Positions 21,016 to 31,769 of a stretch of DNA of 64,000 nt are shown piece by piece. The stretch spans positions 1 through 64,000 of the forward strand of contig JAKSGN010000022.1 in the NCBI GenBank assembly GCA_024180945.1, in the 5' to 3' direction. The notes beneath the pieces are model-generated. The model searched no databases. It saw only the letters and a list, made by a program, of their open reading frames with translations, and had not been told where the DNA came from. A program made the position numbers and the translations under genes. Source of the DNA: Macrophomina tecta (taxonomy: Eukaryota > Ascomycota > Dothideomycetes > Botryosphaeriales > Botryosphaeriaceae). Each line of letters starts with the position of its first letter. The stretch's first letter is position 1.

Positions 21016-21382
21016 CTAATCACTCATCACAAAGATGTCCTCCGGTGCCCCGGATGCCTCCTCTGACACCTCCTTTGATGCCATCTCGTCACCTTGTTCC
21101 TCCTTTGCCTTGCGCAGTCTCCTGGCCTGTTTCCCACCGTGCATCTTGACCGGCCTCCGGTACCGTCTGGCATTCGTAGTATTGTCCATCAAGTGTTCCT
21201 GGTGCGGGACGGTGAGGCTCGCTGAATTCTGAGGCCAGGATTGCAGCCACTCGGAAGATCGGTCAAGTACACGATGAGAGCGCCACTGCTCTTCCTCGTT
21301 CCGTATGTTCTGGTCAAGAGCTCCCGGCAGAAAGCATTGGAGCGGTGGCTGATGAAGGGAGTAGTTTATCGTAGGAAGTGGT
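21016..21382 (-). CDS. Possible last exon of an unrecognised gene
   Basis: Minus-strand frame, open for about 120 codons and ending at the stop 21016-21018. It is preceded by a splice-acceptor-like TTTTTGCAG (21383-21391) with a TTAAC branch-like site. The peptide ends with a basic and then acidic stretch (RRYRRPVKMHGGKQARRLRKA, given here as RRYRRPVKMHGG and KQARRLRKAKEEQGDE) and EASGAPEDIFVMSD. The composition is protein-like, but the 5' exon was not found and the family is not recognised. It lies directly downstream of the DUF3723 gene and on the same strand. Confidence 0.3.
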
Positions 21383-21780
21383 CTGCAAAAACGTTAATGT
21401 GGATCCCTTGTAGAGTGTTGCAGGCTTATGAACCCTTTCTTGTTGCTATCATCGTTCGCGATTATAAGCCTCGTGAGCGCTGATGGAGTGCTGGAGTTGT
21501 GCCTGTCAGCGGGACTGTAAGGGAGTGATAATCATCCTTCTGCGTACTTTGAAGCAAAGTGTCCCCTCATCTGCTCCTTTGTCGTATCCGTCTGGAAGGG
21601 CCGTTCCATTTGGTGAACAGACTATATTGCTGGAAGCTAACGTGATTGTGTGCAGTCCTCAGTACAGGAAGAGACGTGGAACGTGGGATGTTAATATACC
21701 TACGAAACCGCAGTGCATGGACCAGCTCCTAGAATCCCCGCTTTCTTAACCAGACCACCCCATGGCTGATCTTAATACCC

Positions 21781-24700
21781 TTAGCCAAACTTTTGCCGCC
21801 GGCGCGTGGACCACACCTCGGGTGACTTTCTCTTTCTCTGCACCCTATTAAGTGATTCTCGAAACCCATCATTCACACTCATTAAGCTGCGAGTGTCCAA
21901 CAGCAATACGAGACCCGTACGCGAGTACCTCACCGCCCTGCAACAGTCCCGAGGACCCACTGCGCACATTTTGCCAGCAGACTCAATGATTGCGAGCTTT
22001 CCTCGTTGGGCCTGTTCTTGGACGAGCCTCTCCACTTCCGTCTCCACACCCTTGGCATCCACCATCTCATCGAGTACGATCCAGTGCTGCTCGTCTGCAG
22101 CCCAAGTCAAGAATTTGATCCTGTTACCGGTCTCGCTCCCAGACTCTGGCAACGGGTTCTCCTCTCGAGAGAATTGCGTGACGTTAGCGGTTTCCTGGGG
22201 AGCTTCCGTAGTCTGCCAGCTATTCTGGGAGGATGGCGACGGCGTATCGCTACTCACAGCGAAGCCACTTTCGACCGGGACTTGAAGCCGGGATCCATCT
22301 TGCACAGGCGGTACTTGCGCGTTCATGTTCATACCGACGTCAGCATGCTGCCCCTCTGGATCGTGTATGTATCTCCAGAATTCCGAGTGCATACGATCGT
22401 CCTCCCGGAGGCTTTGCGGCTGTGACAGTCGTCCTGTGGATGGCGATTGCAAGGAAGTGGGTTGGCCAACGTTGGTCGGTGGTGTGTTTGAGGCTTGCGA
22501 ACTGTATAGGGAAGACGGCGACGGCACATCGCCCTCTGCACCAATGCCGACTTTCTGGGAGTCGTGCTGTGATGGAACTTGCTGCTCGGCCAGAGGCTGT
22601 AAGGTGTTAGGAATGCTGATATGCGGATGTGGACTCCCTGAACCGTCTTGCTCGCTGCACGACCGGGAGGATCCACGGACAGCTTGCTCTTCAGCGGACC
22701 CGCGCCGCTGTTTTGTATCACGACTAAGCCGTCGCGGTTCTGAAGTGTCTGGAGTCAGAACTTTAGTATCTGCTCTTCCTTCGCCCTCCAACGCCGCATC
22801 ACTATGCTTTCCATGCTCTGTAAAGCCCAGCCCCGGTGTGTCTAGAGCCGCGTCATTTTGCTGCATGACTGGGGCCGGTGGAGCTTCATGCGCATACTCC
22901 GAGGTGCGATAAGGCTCATTGCTGGGGTCTTCGAGTTCCACGGGTGTGGAGGGCTGATCACGAGATCCGACCGAAGGTTCCCGCATGGGCATTTCGGGAA
23001 TGAAGTCGTTTGGCGACCGAGCGGGCTGCGGCGGTGCAGCTTCAGATTGAGCTCCCTGAATGTTCCCCTCTTGTCCAAGATGGTCCGCCGGGTAAGGTTG
23101 AGTAGTTATGTCGTGCTCGACTGCTTGAACCACCGGCACTTGAGGCCCGGATTCTCTCGGCGGCCGCAGATGATGTTCTGGCACCCTAGGGCCAATGCCA
23201 ATTATGTTGGAGCATACGTCTGCATCCGGATCCCCTTGATTGGATGTGTTAGAGTTGCTGCAGCATTCGACAGGGCCACTGCCCTCTTCAAGCCGAACGG
23301 TTTGAGCATCCTGCCCACTGTCATTCCAAGTTTCTGGCATCACAGGCTGCATTTCTGCGCTGCACTGTTGTGGGAACGTGCTGGCTACATCGAGCATCGG
23401 CTCATCATGCGTGCTCCTCCTGAGGCTTCCGCTTCGTGCCTTTGAAACTTCTCCGCGGTTTTGCTGGGCGCCTCCTTCATTCGGTTCGGTTCTTCGGACT
23501 GCGTCTTCAGTCACAGCATTGCTGTCCGAAGATGTTGCCATCCCAGTGGCTTCCTTCTCAGCGTCCTTGCCCACCTCTGCGACCATCTCATCGGAGCCTG
23601 CTACACCGGTGAGTGCTTGGTCTCTCAGACGGCTTGAATCAGCTGCTGTTTTTTGTCTCGTTGCGACATCAACGTCACCTTGTGCATCCACTTCTCGGTT
23701 AAAGCTCGTTCCATGGAGGCCACCGGGCACTCGCCCAGACTGATCCGTATGGTTGTTGATGTATTGCAGCCATCTCCAGTGGAATGCGCGAAACATCGAT
23801 TTCAAGACGAAGAAGGACGAGATTCCCTCCCCTCTCTCTCGATCCTGGTAGAGCAAATGTCCAAGGAAGAAGGACTGCTTATCCAAACGGTAACTCCGCA
23901 TCAACGGCTTTCCCGATCTCCTTCCCGGCGGCTCCCCACAGCCGCCCATCACCAGCACGGGTATACGAGAGGGTTTACCTCCTGATGCCGGTCCATCGCA
24001 GTCCGTCAGCTGCAAGTAGCCCGAGATTTGCGGCGAATCAAAGCCCATGCGCGCCGCGAACTGCGCGAACCGATAAAGAATCCCCTCGTCTGCGTTGGAG
24101 CTTGCTCGCATCTTAACGTTCCCTCCGCTTGGCTTGTAGGGCAATCTATCGTAAAAACGGGCGGCGTATGTGTACAGCTGCAGATAGCCAACCAGAAACT
24201 GAGATCTTTCGTCACCCGACCGGGTCTCAAAGAAGGCCTCGGACCTTTGAATGGCCAGCTGTCCCCGGGGTAGCCTTTTCGGGTCGAAGTGATTTAGATA
24301 TCTGGTGAAGACGGAATGTTTTGGCGATCTGGGAACGAGCCTTTGCATGCACTGGATCAGGTCTCCATGATAGTTTACGTCGGCAAAGAAGCTGGCGAAG
24401 GAGGGAATTACACAATGGACGTTTCTGAGCCTCCGCAGCACCGCGTCGCGCTCGGTTTGGGGCAAGCTGCCGAAAATTTGGCCTGTCGCAACCAAACCGT
24501 GCAGTGCGGCAAAGTCGAGTTCCGACGATCCAGGGGCTCTCCGCTGTAAGGCTTCGACGGTGGTCTGGTCGATGCTTTGAAGCTTATTACGGTCACCGCC
24601 GACGATGTCTAACCAGACCATGTTGATGTGCTCGAGGTAAGCGACGACTTCCTATGGGTTGAAGGATCAGCGAAGGCGGACTTTGGTACAGGAGTGCTCG

Positions 24701-25488
24701 CTGACCAACCTCATCGCACTTCATTGAGAAAATCTTATGCCACGTTGAGAGCCTAAAACCCGGCCCGCGCCACAATCCCGGTATATCCAAAAGTGATTGC
24801 AACGCTACTTCAACTTCCGGGTGGCTTCTGATGGCCATGACGTTCTGTCGCCTGCAGGCTGACAGCATATTCATCCAGCGGGCCCTGAAACGTGCTAGGC
24901 TCGGGTGCCGACCACACTCCTGGATTTTGAAATAGATAACGCCATCGCTGGGCTTTTTTTGCTCGATATACTGTTCGCTGAGATAAGTTCTCAATTCGAA
25001 GCTGATCTCTGGTTACCGTCTTCAGTATCGAACGATCCGAGGGGGATCATCGCGATATATTGCTAACCTGCAAGGTACAGATCGACAGTCCACCATCTGT
25101 CGTCGGAGAACTTGAAGAACTCCGACGCGGCCTGCAGCCTGTGCCGTCCATCGAGGCAGACAAGCCGACAGCCATCCGGCAGTGTCAACCTGGGGTACCC
25201 ATTCAATCCGCTGTTTTGAAGTGCATCTGCGGAGATACTAGACAGCTGTAGAGCCCCATTGAGGACCGTCTGGTCGATTGTCGCGGGTATGTGGTTCCGT
25301 ACCTCCAGCCGGAAGCACTGGTCGCTCTCAAAGCGCTCCTTAAGGTCATGCACAAACTTACTGTCGAGCTTGTCGGCGTCGTGACAGGAGAATGACAGGT
25401 TCTCGAGACTTATCCTGGCTGACCCTTTGTACTTCAACCGCCTCTCTGCATCAATCCGTTCGTCCCACTGGTCGTTCGCGAAGTCCAT
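21781..25488 (-). CDS. DUF3723 family protein, 1196 aa
   Basis: Coding sequence complement(21781..24651, 24710..25008, 25068..25488). Introns are 58 bp (24652-24709, GTTGGT/CATAG) and 59 bp (25009-25067, GTTAGC/ACCAG); both restore the family pattern (LYLAEISFELRTYL and MKCDEEVVAYLEHI). Conserved family blocks are KYKGSARISLENLSFSCHDA, CLDGRHRLQAA (a ParB-like GRHR patch), EQKKPSDGVIYFKI, LLDIPGLWRG and MKCDE. After residue about 500 the protein is a long disordered Pro/Ser/Glu-rich tail, then a folded-looking end (KFLTWAADEQHWIVLDEM). The molecular function of DUF3723 is unknown. The family is known as recurrent Starship cargo. The ATG at 25488 was chosen because the frame further upstream runs into a MITE (25598-25809), which has probably replaced part of the promoter or a 5' exon. 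Confidence 0.8.
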
Positions 25489-25597
25489 GCTCCGATGCCT
25501 GTGTGCGGGTATGTGTGCAGGATTCGTGTTTTCCTTTAAAGCCTTGACCCTTTGCGGGAAAGTCCCTAGGATATCATCTGATTCGGGGTAGTCTAGA

Positions 25598-25809
25598 CAG
25601 GGGTCGCAACAATCGAGCACTTAATAATTATACCGTTATTATTATCTCTTGAACGTTGTCTTTTTACCGAGGCGCGAGTGGTATATAATTCACCCGTCGA
25701 CTATGCTTGCTTGTTGCCCCACTTCGATTAGCGAGATATTAAGTTTGTGTTGAACGACTTGTCATTTTCTATGTTGGAATTGTTAATTAACTGTTTGTTG
25801 CGAGCCCTG
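25598..25809. mobile_element. hAT-type MITE, 212 bp, TSD AGTCTAGA/AGCCTAGA
   Basis: This is the second copy of the MITE at 2699-2903, in the same orientation. Ends are CAGGGGTCGCAACA and TTGCGAGCCCTG. The flanking octamers match at 7 of 8 bases (25590-25597 and 25810-25817). It lies 110 bp upstream of the chosen DUF3723 start and overlaps the open frame there. Confidence 0.85.
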
Positions 25810-25970
25810 AGCCTAGATAAAATTAGTTGGGCCTTGCGCTACCATTATAGGCGCCGACGGGTCTCTTTATATACACATAATTCTTCTTCGTTTTCTCTAT
25901 CTTCTTCTCTTACTTCTTAGTGCCGTGATTCGATCCCTGACCCCTCTTCCATTGATGCCCATTCGGAACA

Positions 25971-27175
25971 ATGACACAGCCCATCAACCACCGGAAATCC
26001 CGCCTTCCCGATCATCTACCAGACTCGACTCAGATCCGTGACCGCCCGACCGTGCACTCAAACAGGGAAAAGAACGATCGAGCTGCTCCATATCCTAAGG
26101 GGAAAGCCGCTGATGGCGTACGAAAAAGACCGTCGGGACACCGCAATGTGGGACCGAGCAACCGCCTGCAGAAATTCATCTTGAAGGTACAGTCGGCCGA
26201 ACAGGCAGAAAACTCCGTACCTGCCGTAGAAAAGAATCAAGCAACACCCGTCTCTTCACCCTGGCAGATCTTCGAACGAGTTTTCGATATCAAGCTCAGC
26301 AGGAAGCATGACGTCACTGTCGCTCTACGTAAGGATCTGCCCCGCGACATGGTCCTCCTAAGGAAGGTGACCGTCAAAGACCACGGACACGCTCAGAAGC
26401 TCCTCGGTGATACTCACAAGTTCAACCACAAGAACCTTGTGCGCTTTGTGGAGCCATATGGTTTCTCCATATCAGCCGACAGCTTCTACTTCATAATGGA
26501 GTTCTGTGAGGGTTCAATCAGCGACTTTGTGAACTGCGCGGCATGGCCATGGGAATGCCATATTGCAACAATTATCAAGCAGGCAAGTGACACACAGCTT
26601 CAAGAACTCAGAAGCTCACAATAACATACGCAGATCAACGATGGCGTAGAGTTTCTAGCCCTGAGGCGGTTCTACACCCCGCCTGAAACCCTGGAGAACG
26701 CATGGGTGACACTGGACGGGGATGTGAAAGTCGGTAAGCTCGATCTGACTGCAACCCCTAGCATGCCAGGCCGTGCTAATTATAGAGTCCAGGAGGTCAT
26801 GAGGACTGGAAGTATGTGCCCGAGTTCCACGATGAGCATCGAGAAGAGTATCTACAGGGGCTGGCCTGCGTAGCCGTGGAACTCATGTCCAAAATCAAAG
26901 TCAAGACAAGAGAAGACTTCACTCGGATTCTCGAGAGGAACGAGGTGACGTATCCGGATTGTGTTAAGCTGGTGAGAAGGATGACAGATAAGCCCTATTT
27001 GAAGATCGAGGGCATAGACCAAGGGAGTGCATTAGCATCGGACCCGCAAACGTTGAGAAATCAGTCCTTTTTAGGGCAGGCTGAAAGGGGAAGGGAGGAG
27101 ATTCGTTGGTTAGTCCTCTTTTCGAACATCACTGCTTGGAAACCGTGGGCGTACGGGCCGGTTAATAGTCCTTGA
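25971..27175 (+). CDS. Degenerate protein-kinase-like protein, 364 aa
   Basis: Coding sequence 25971..26583, 26635..26733, 26793..27175. Intron 1 (51 bp) is GC-AG (GCAAGT...ACGCAG); intron 2 (59 bp) is GTAAGC...GTCCAG. The first 90 residues are basic and disordered. From about residue 98 an N-lobe-like fold follows (WQIFERVFDIKLS; VALRKDLPRDMVLLRKV; HKNLVRFVEPYGF; FYFIMEFCEGSISDFV, which resembles a kinase hinge). The catalytic HRD and DFG motifs are missing: after a short INDGVEFL helix the sequence goes to TLDGDVKVGGHEDW, where DVKVGGHED occupies the DFG region. It is therefore a likely pseudokinase or a shrunken relic. It starts 160 bp beyond the MITE, divergent from DUF3723. No ligand is inferred. 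Confidence 0.55.
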
Positions 27176-27448
27176 TAGTGTCTTTTGCTTGACTATCTGT
27201 TAGCTCTTGTTCATCCTATAGTCTGGACTTGTTTCAATCCAGATTCCTTGCTCACTCGTCATTAGATTTCAGTTAGTGTCGTAAAGCAACCGTCGACCTT
27301 TCGCCAGCCAGCTGTCTTGGGGGTATTGTTATTCGGAGTCCCTGTCTGATTTTGGCATAACGACTCGGTAACGACCATGTTAACCGGAGCACACCGCTTC
27401 CATTCTGCTGCCCTCTAATCTTCTGTTAAGGTCCTCTTCCTGACTTTT

Positions 27449-27606
27449 TGTTGGGAAGTGTGCCGTGGCAGCTTATTCAGTGATGAAAGGATGAATTGGC
27501 ATAGATTGGCATGGTGTTGGAGGAGGGCGGCCGTAGAGTGGCCCTTTATCCTCTCCTGGATATACTACACTTGGCAGAAAGCCAAATACACGTGATTATT
27601 CCAACA
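27449..27606 (+). mobile_element. Solo LTR, 158 bp, TSD CTTTT
   Basis: TGTTGGGA...TTCCAACA ends are flanked by CTTTT at 27444-27448 and 27607-27611. It is homologous over its length to 1126-1282. No internal sequence is attached. Confidence 0.85.
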
Positions 27607-28291
27607 CTTTTACTCGTCTTTGTTGTTAACGAAGTCGCCGTTCGTCGTGAGGCATTGTTGCAGAGAGGCTTCGAAGCAAAGTCATGAGAGTGGTAGGGCA
27701 AGGTTGAAAAAGAAAAAGCCAACCATAGTTAAGGTTTTGCACCGTTTTCGTTGATCTCAGGGCTAGTTCTATAATCCGCCATCGCCTCTACACACCGAAG
27801 TAACCGTTGTACCCCTCATTGACCCAAATATATGTGTATTGTGTGAGCTTATCGTGCGGACATGCAGCTAGCACGGCCTATTATTGTATCATTTGAAGTC
27901 AGATATGTTTACCTGAAAAGTATGCATGCTGTTCTGTCGATGCTCTTTCCGGGGAAGATCAAGTGTATAGTTAGATGCCAGGTCACACTGCGAGTTGAAG
28001 CTCCCGACAAGTTCCCGATAAGCGTTGTATAGATCAAGCGATTTAAGTGGACGTAATGATTGGCGAGGACTATTAAGGTAAAAGCAAAGTACGTGAGAAA
28101 CGCAAAAGAGAGTAAAGAAATAGAAGAACAAGTGACAGCCTCCAACATCAATTGTTCAGACCAAGTGACAATTCCCTGTTCCCTCAACTGCCATTTTAGG
28201 CAAGCTACGGTTCATCCATTCTCAGCTCATGGTTCTGATACGGTTCTAAAATCAGGACCCATAATATCTCTCTCTTCGACTTCTTCCACTC
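27607..28291. other. No gene recognised
   Basis: Only short frames are present. One minus-strand frame near 27909-28187 has a hydrophobic run (ISLLSFAFLTYFAFTLIVL) but no credible context; I do not support it as a gene. Confidence 0.45.
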
Positions 28292-29773
28292 TTAGTCTAT
28301 TCTACTTCTGACTTCCAAACGTCGGATCTTTCTGGTCAAAATATCAAGTTTCTCCAGGATCGGACCTAATTCATCCTCGTCCTGTCCGCGGCGACTACGG
28401 TCACTTTTCACGCTTTTGGAGCGCAAACTTCGAGAGTGCGAATCCCTAGAACGCGAACTCTTAGAGCGAGAACTCTTAGAGCGTGAACTCTTAGAGCGTG
28501 AACTCCTAGAGCGACGATTGTTCGAAATGAATGACTGCAGCGATGAATCACTGTCGTATTCTGATCCAGACTCTGCGCTATCGTCGCTTTCCTCGTCCGT
28601 CTGGTCGTCGCCATAGCCATACTTATTGTGCCGGTCACGCCTGTTCTGCATCCACAGGCTGGGGCTGGCTGAACATTCGCGGAAGTACTCGTCAAAGCTG
28701 ACCTCTGGGTTGATCTCTCCGTTGTACCTCTTTTCCGCAAACTCAGCACGTAGATAAATCGTAATATCCGTCTCCTTCTTGCCAGTACGCAAGAGAGCCT
28801 TATAGGTATCGCGATCGAGCACGCATACCACCGTCTCCCCGTCTCTTTCCTTATGCTCTACTTCACACAGGATCAACGTGTAACTCATCGGCTTTGCTCT
28901 CCGTCCTTCGGACTTATCCCTGACCCGCAACGACTGGTGCACTTGCAATTCTGCCTTGTTCAGCGCCGGTTTAACGGTCCAGAAACACCGGGCCTTGTGC
29001 CGTGGGTCGATCCCTTCAAGGCCTTCCCCTTTTGTATCAATCCATGCGATACCTCGAACTTTCCGGATGTCTCTCCATGTGTATACAGGCCTGTTGTAGT
29101 CGTCTCGGCGAGCAAGCTCCCTATGGCTGGGGTGTCGAGCGTTATTTTCAGGGCGAATTTCGGGCGCTTTGCCGCGCCAGTCTGCTTGATGCACGATTCT
29201 ATACTTAGGCGTTTCGCTGTTGCCAAATTTGACAACATAGTACATGTCTCGCCGGTAAGTCAGCCAATATAGGACCTCGCCCTTTTCCTGCTGCTTCGCC
29301 GGTGGTGACATGTCAATCGGTGTACCAAACCTGTTGTAGCCCGGATCGTCCTTAGGATTGTACTTGACCACAGTGCTGTTGCCGGAAAGAGGCGCCACCG
29401 CGCCAGCTCCAGGACGTGCTTCTTGCCGGCCTTGTCCCGCCGAGGGTACATTACCCGCGTTCGTCCCCGTTCTACCGAACCCACTGAACATGCTGCCTGG
29501 ATTCTGGTTATACGGGTTGGGATTGTCATTCCGGCGCTGCTCCCGCTCCTGACTCGCGGCTGCACCTTCGGGAAGATTGCTAGAAGAATCAACTTGTGGG
29601 ATGTCCAACATATTCGAATCATCATCTTTATCGTCTTCGATTTTGACTTTCTTGTTGGGTCCAATGCCGGTGTCATTGGTGCTGTCATGGTCGCCTGCTG
29701 GCGCTGTAGCATTGCCATCTCTTTGCTGCCCAGCCATGCCTGGCTCGTTCGTGTTAGGATCTTGGCCGTTCAT
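28292..29773 (-). CDS. Unknown protein with SR-repeat tail, 493 aa
   Basis: A single exon from the ATG at 29773. The first 120 residues are polar and low-complexity (NKKVKIEDDKDDDSN includes a basic KKVK nuclear-type signal). A folded-looking middle (about residues 135-360) contains NRFGTPIDMSP, GEVLYWLTYRRDMYYVVKFG, TWRDIRKVRGIAWID and VCVLDRDTYKALL. An acidic linker (DDQTDEESDDSAESGSE) and an Arg/Ser tail of SRSKS repeats follow, encoded by about five direct 15-bp units (28437-28515; CGAACTCTTAGAG on the plus strand). The end is a short helix (EKLDILTRKIRRLEVR). SR tails occur in splicing and chromatin proteins, but the middle domain is unrecognised. It could be host or transposon-derived. 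Confidence 0.6.
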   Translation of the reverse strand: MNGQDPNTNEPGMAGQQRDGNATAPAGDHDSTNDTGIGPNKKVKIEDDKDDDSNMLDIPQVDSSSNLPEGAAASQEREQRRNDNPNPYNQNPGSMFSGFGRTGTNAGNVPSAGQGRQEARPGAGAVAPLSGNSTVVKYNPKDDPGYNRFGTPIDMSPPAKQQEKGEVLYWLTYRRDMYYVVKFGNSETPKYRIVHQADWRGKAPEIRPENNARHPSHRELARRDDYNRPVYTWRDIRKVRGIAWIDTKGEGLEGIDPRHKARCFWTVKPALNKAELQVHQSLRVRDKSEGRRAKPMSYTLILCEVEHKERDGETVVCVLDRDTYKALLRTGKKETDITIYLRAEFAEKRYNGEINPEVSFDEYFRECSASPSLWMQNRRDRHNKYGYGDDQTDEESDDSAESGSEYDSDSSLQSFISNNRRSRSSRSKSSRSKSSRSKSSRSRDSHSRSLRSKSVKSDRSRRGQDEDELGPILEKLDILTRKIRRLEVRSRID

Positions 29774-29949
29774 TGTGGTATAATCAAATGCTGTGGGAGC
29801 AAAGATCGTGATAGCTATATCCCTGGACTGTGTGCTTGGGGTGCTTCTTGTAGCTTGCCTGGGTGAAGATCACTTCGAGCGTACTCGAACCGCTTTATAT
29901 AGTATGCTATTGCCTCTAAAACTTCCTTTGGATATATCTGTATCCAACC

Positions 29950-30145
29950 ATCTTCATTTTTCCCCTCCATTATTCTTTTCCTCCCTCTCTTCTTTTTTTT
30001 TTTTCTCTATCCCTTCTTTTTTTCTCCGTCCTTTCATTTTTTTCTCCATCCCTTCTTTTTCCCTCCTCCCTTCTCTTTTCTTCATCCCTCCTTTTAGAGC
30101 ATCTTTTCCTTCTACCTTACTATCTTTCTTTCTTCCTGTCCATAT
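29950..30145. repeat. Polypyrimidine tract (plus strand)
   Basis: About 190 bp of nearly pure C/T (CCTTCTTTTT- and TCTCCATCCC-like repeats) lie on the plus strand, upstream of the 493-aa minus-strand gene. It reads as open frame only by composition. It may be a promoter element or a simple-sequence expansion. Confidence 0.7.
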
Positions 30146-30202
30146 TTTCAAGAGGGGGACATAGCAGGCCCGCCTTGCTCCTCAACTGAGTTTAATCAAG
30201 TT

Positions 30203-30312
30203 TCTTTACGACTGCGAGCCGCCAGCAAGTCGACAAGAGGTACGGCAATAATCAGCCTAGTAGCTGATCGTGCCCCAACAACTTTACGCACAGGTAGGTT
30301 CGCAATATACAA
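30203..30312 (+). repeat. Degenerate fragment of the small LTR-like family
   Basis: AATCAGCCTAGTAGCTGATCG and CCCCAACAACTTTA...CAGGTAGGTTCG match the right half of the element at 61939-62092. The outer ends are decayed and no target duplication was found. Confidence 0.5.
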
Positions 30313-30372
30313 CTACATCTTATAAAACATTAAAAGGGTAATCGTTCAAGTTCCGAAGCGCTATCATCACTC

Positions 30373-30843
30373 ATGTGTCATCGAGGCCTGGAAACAGGTA
30401 TGATCTTATACCGCCCAATCGACAGCGACTGTGGAGAAGACAATTTTGTCGAACTCTTTAGAGATGAGAGTTATTGCGATTCTTGCGACGAGATCTATAG
30501 TAGGGAAGCCTCTACTCTCTTATCCTGTGGGATACATAAAGCCCATCGAAATTGCGCTAAGGCGGACGGAGTCTGTCCAGACTGCCTGCCATCCACCGAT
30601 GTACTCCCACTGGGCGCACTGAGCTTTTTGAACTGGTGCGGGAGTATATTCTGCCATGAAGCTAAGGAGCTGCGCATCCACGGAGTGGTCAATCTCGCAG
30701 GGTCTGGCATTGATTATGTCTTAGTCAGCGCACACGTTAGCCAGCAGGAAAAGTTTTGGTACAGTCTAGTTAATCTGAGAAGGATTTTCGGTGACGATAC
30801 AGTGCAAGCGGCAATGAAGAAGTTTGCGGAGTGTAGCATCTGA
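30373..30843 (+). CDS. Small RING-like protein, 156 aa
   Basis: An open frame from the ATG at 30373. A Cys/His array at about residues 35-73 reads C-DS-C (14 residues) C-GI-HKAHRNC (6 residues) C-PD-C, which is a RING/zinc-ribbon order with the last pair CPDC. The rest has no named domain (ELRIHGVVNLAGSGIDYVL; FWYSLVNLRRIFGDDTVQAAM). No membrane segment is seen. RING domains often act as E3 ubiquitin ligases, but the ligand spacing is not fully canonical. It stands alone between a decayed LTR and an AT-rich block. The zinc-binding call is reasonable; function is inference. Confidence 0.55.
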   Translation: MCHRGLETGMILYRPIDSDCGEDNFVELFRDESYCDSCDEIYSREASTLLSCGIHKAHRNCAKADGVCPDCLPSTDVLPLGALSFLNWCGSIFCHEAKELRIHGVVNLAGSGIDYVLVSAHVSQQEKFWYSLVNLRRIFGDDTVQAAMKKFAECSI

Positions 30844-31769
30844 TTAGTCAGCAACTGAGGCGTGCGCAGGATACAGCTGGCGTAACGGCGGCTCTCTTCC
30901 TCTAGGTTCTAAACACCAAAGAGGGCGGAGAGCCTTCTGGGTTTTATGTGAGTACAAGAAGAGGGTGAGAACAAGCAATGACTAAAGTTGGAACTCAGCA
31001 TCGCGTGTGCGAAGACCATGTTACCAACAATAGCGCTGATTTGCTGTTAAGAACCGATCACAGGGGTCAAAGCTATCTAAGGATTACAGTCTGTATACAT
31101 GTAAGAAAGGCTATATAATCTAGTATTGCCCCCTTTAATCTGTGTTGCCCTAGCATAGATTATAGAGAGCAATTATGAGATGATGGTAATAATTATTATC
31201 CTCGTTAGCGTCAATAGGCTAATTGTTACGGCGCAGTCGCCAGACGGGCTGATGATGATGATGATGATGATGGCGAATTCATAGTCCATTCCAGCCGCCG
31301 AAGGCAGCTATGCGGCATACGGCCGGCGTCTTCCACGTCCGCTAGGCCCGTTTGAGTCTAAGCGAGGTATCCTTTCTGGCTTTCTCGTGCTATAATATCG
31401 CCAGCTCGTTGTATTACTTATGCACACGTTAGCCGGTCTCCGCCTGTTGGAAGACGATGCGAACGGCGGCATAGCCGTGCACCGACCCGACTGGCGGCCA
31501 GCTGGTGGCTGGACAGCCGAGAGACTGGAGGCTGGCATGGCCGGCGCTCAGGCCGGCAGCAGGTAGATAACCGGGCGATACCCAGGCAGATAGCAATCAA
31601 GCAACTTATCCACCACCTATTTTCAATGCCGCCACGGGGAAAAACGGTATGGTAGCTTCTGTTCCGTGTCCATTAGCAAACTGTGTAGCCGTTTATTCCA
31701 GTGCTCCCTGATTCTTAGCATCGGGCTGCACGTGTTTGGGCAGTCGCGCTTTCTCGAGTCCCACATGCG
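30844..31769. other. No gene; LINE-like tail near 31243-31270
   Basis: GACGGGCTGATGATGATG... at about 31237-31271 looks like another LINE 3' end with a (GAT)n tail on the plus strand; its 5' limit is unclear. The following GC-rich 31.3-31.6 kb (GGCCGGCGCTCAGGCCGGC) has no recognisable gene. Confidence 0.4.

Noticed and set aside
22006..23985. Several long plus-strand frames inside the DUF3723 gene
   Set aside because: They are antisense shadows of its GC-rich, Ser/Pro-rich third exon.
27909..28187. Minus-strand frame with a transmembrane-like run
   Set aside because: Too short, no signal context or neighbour support.
29793..30164. 123-codon frame with a Ser/Phe-rich end
   Set aside because: It is a polypyrimidine tract read as codons.
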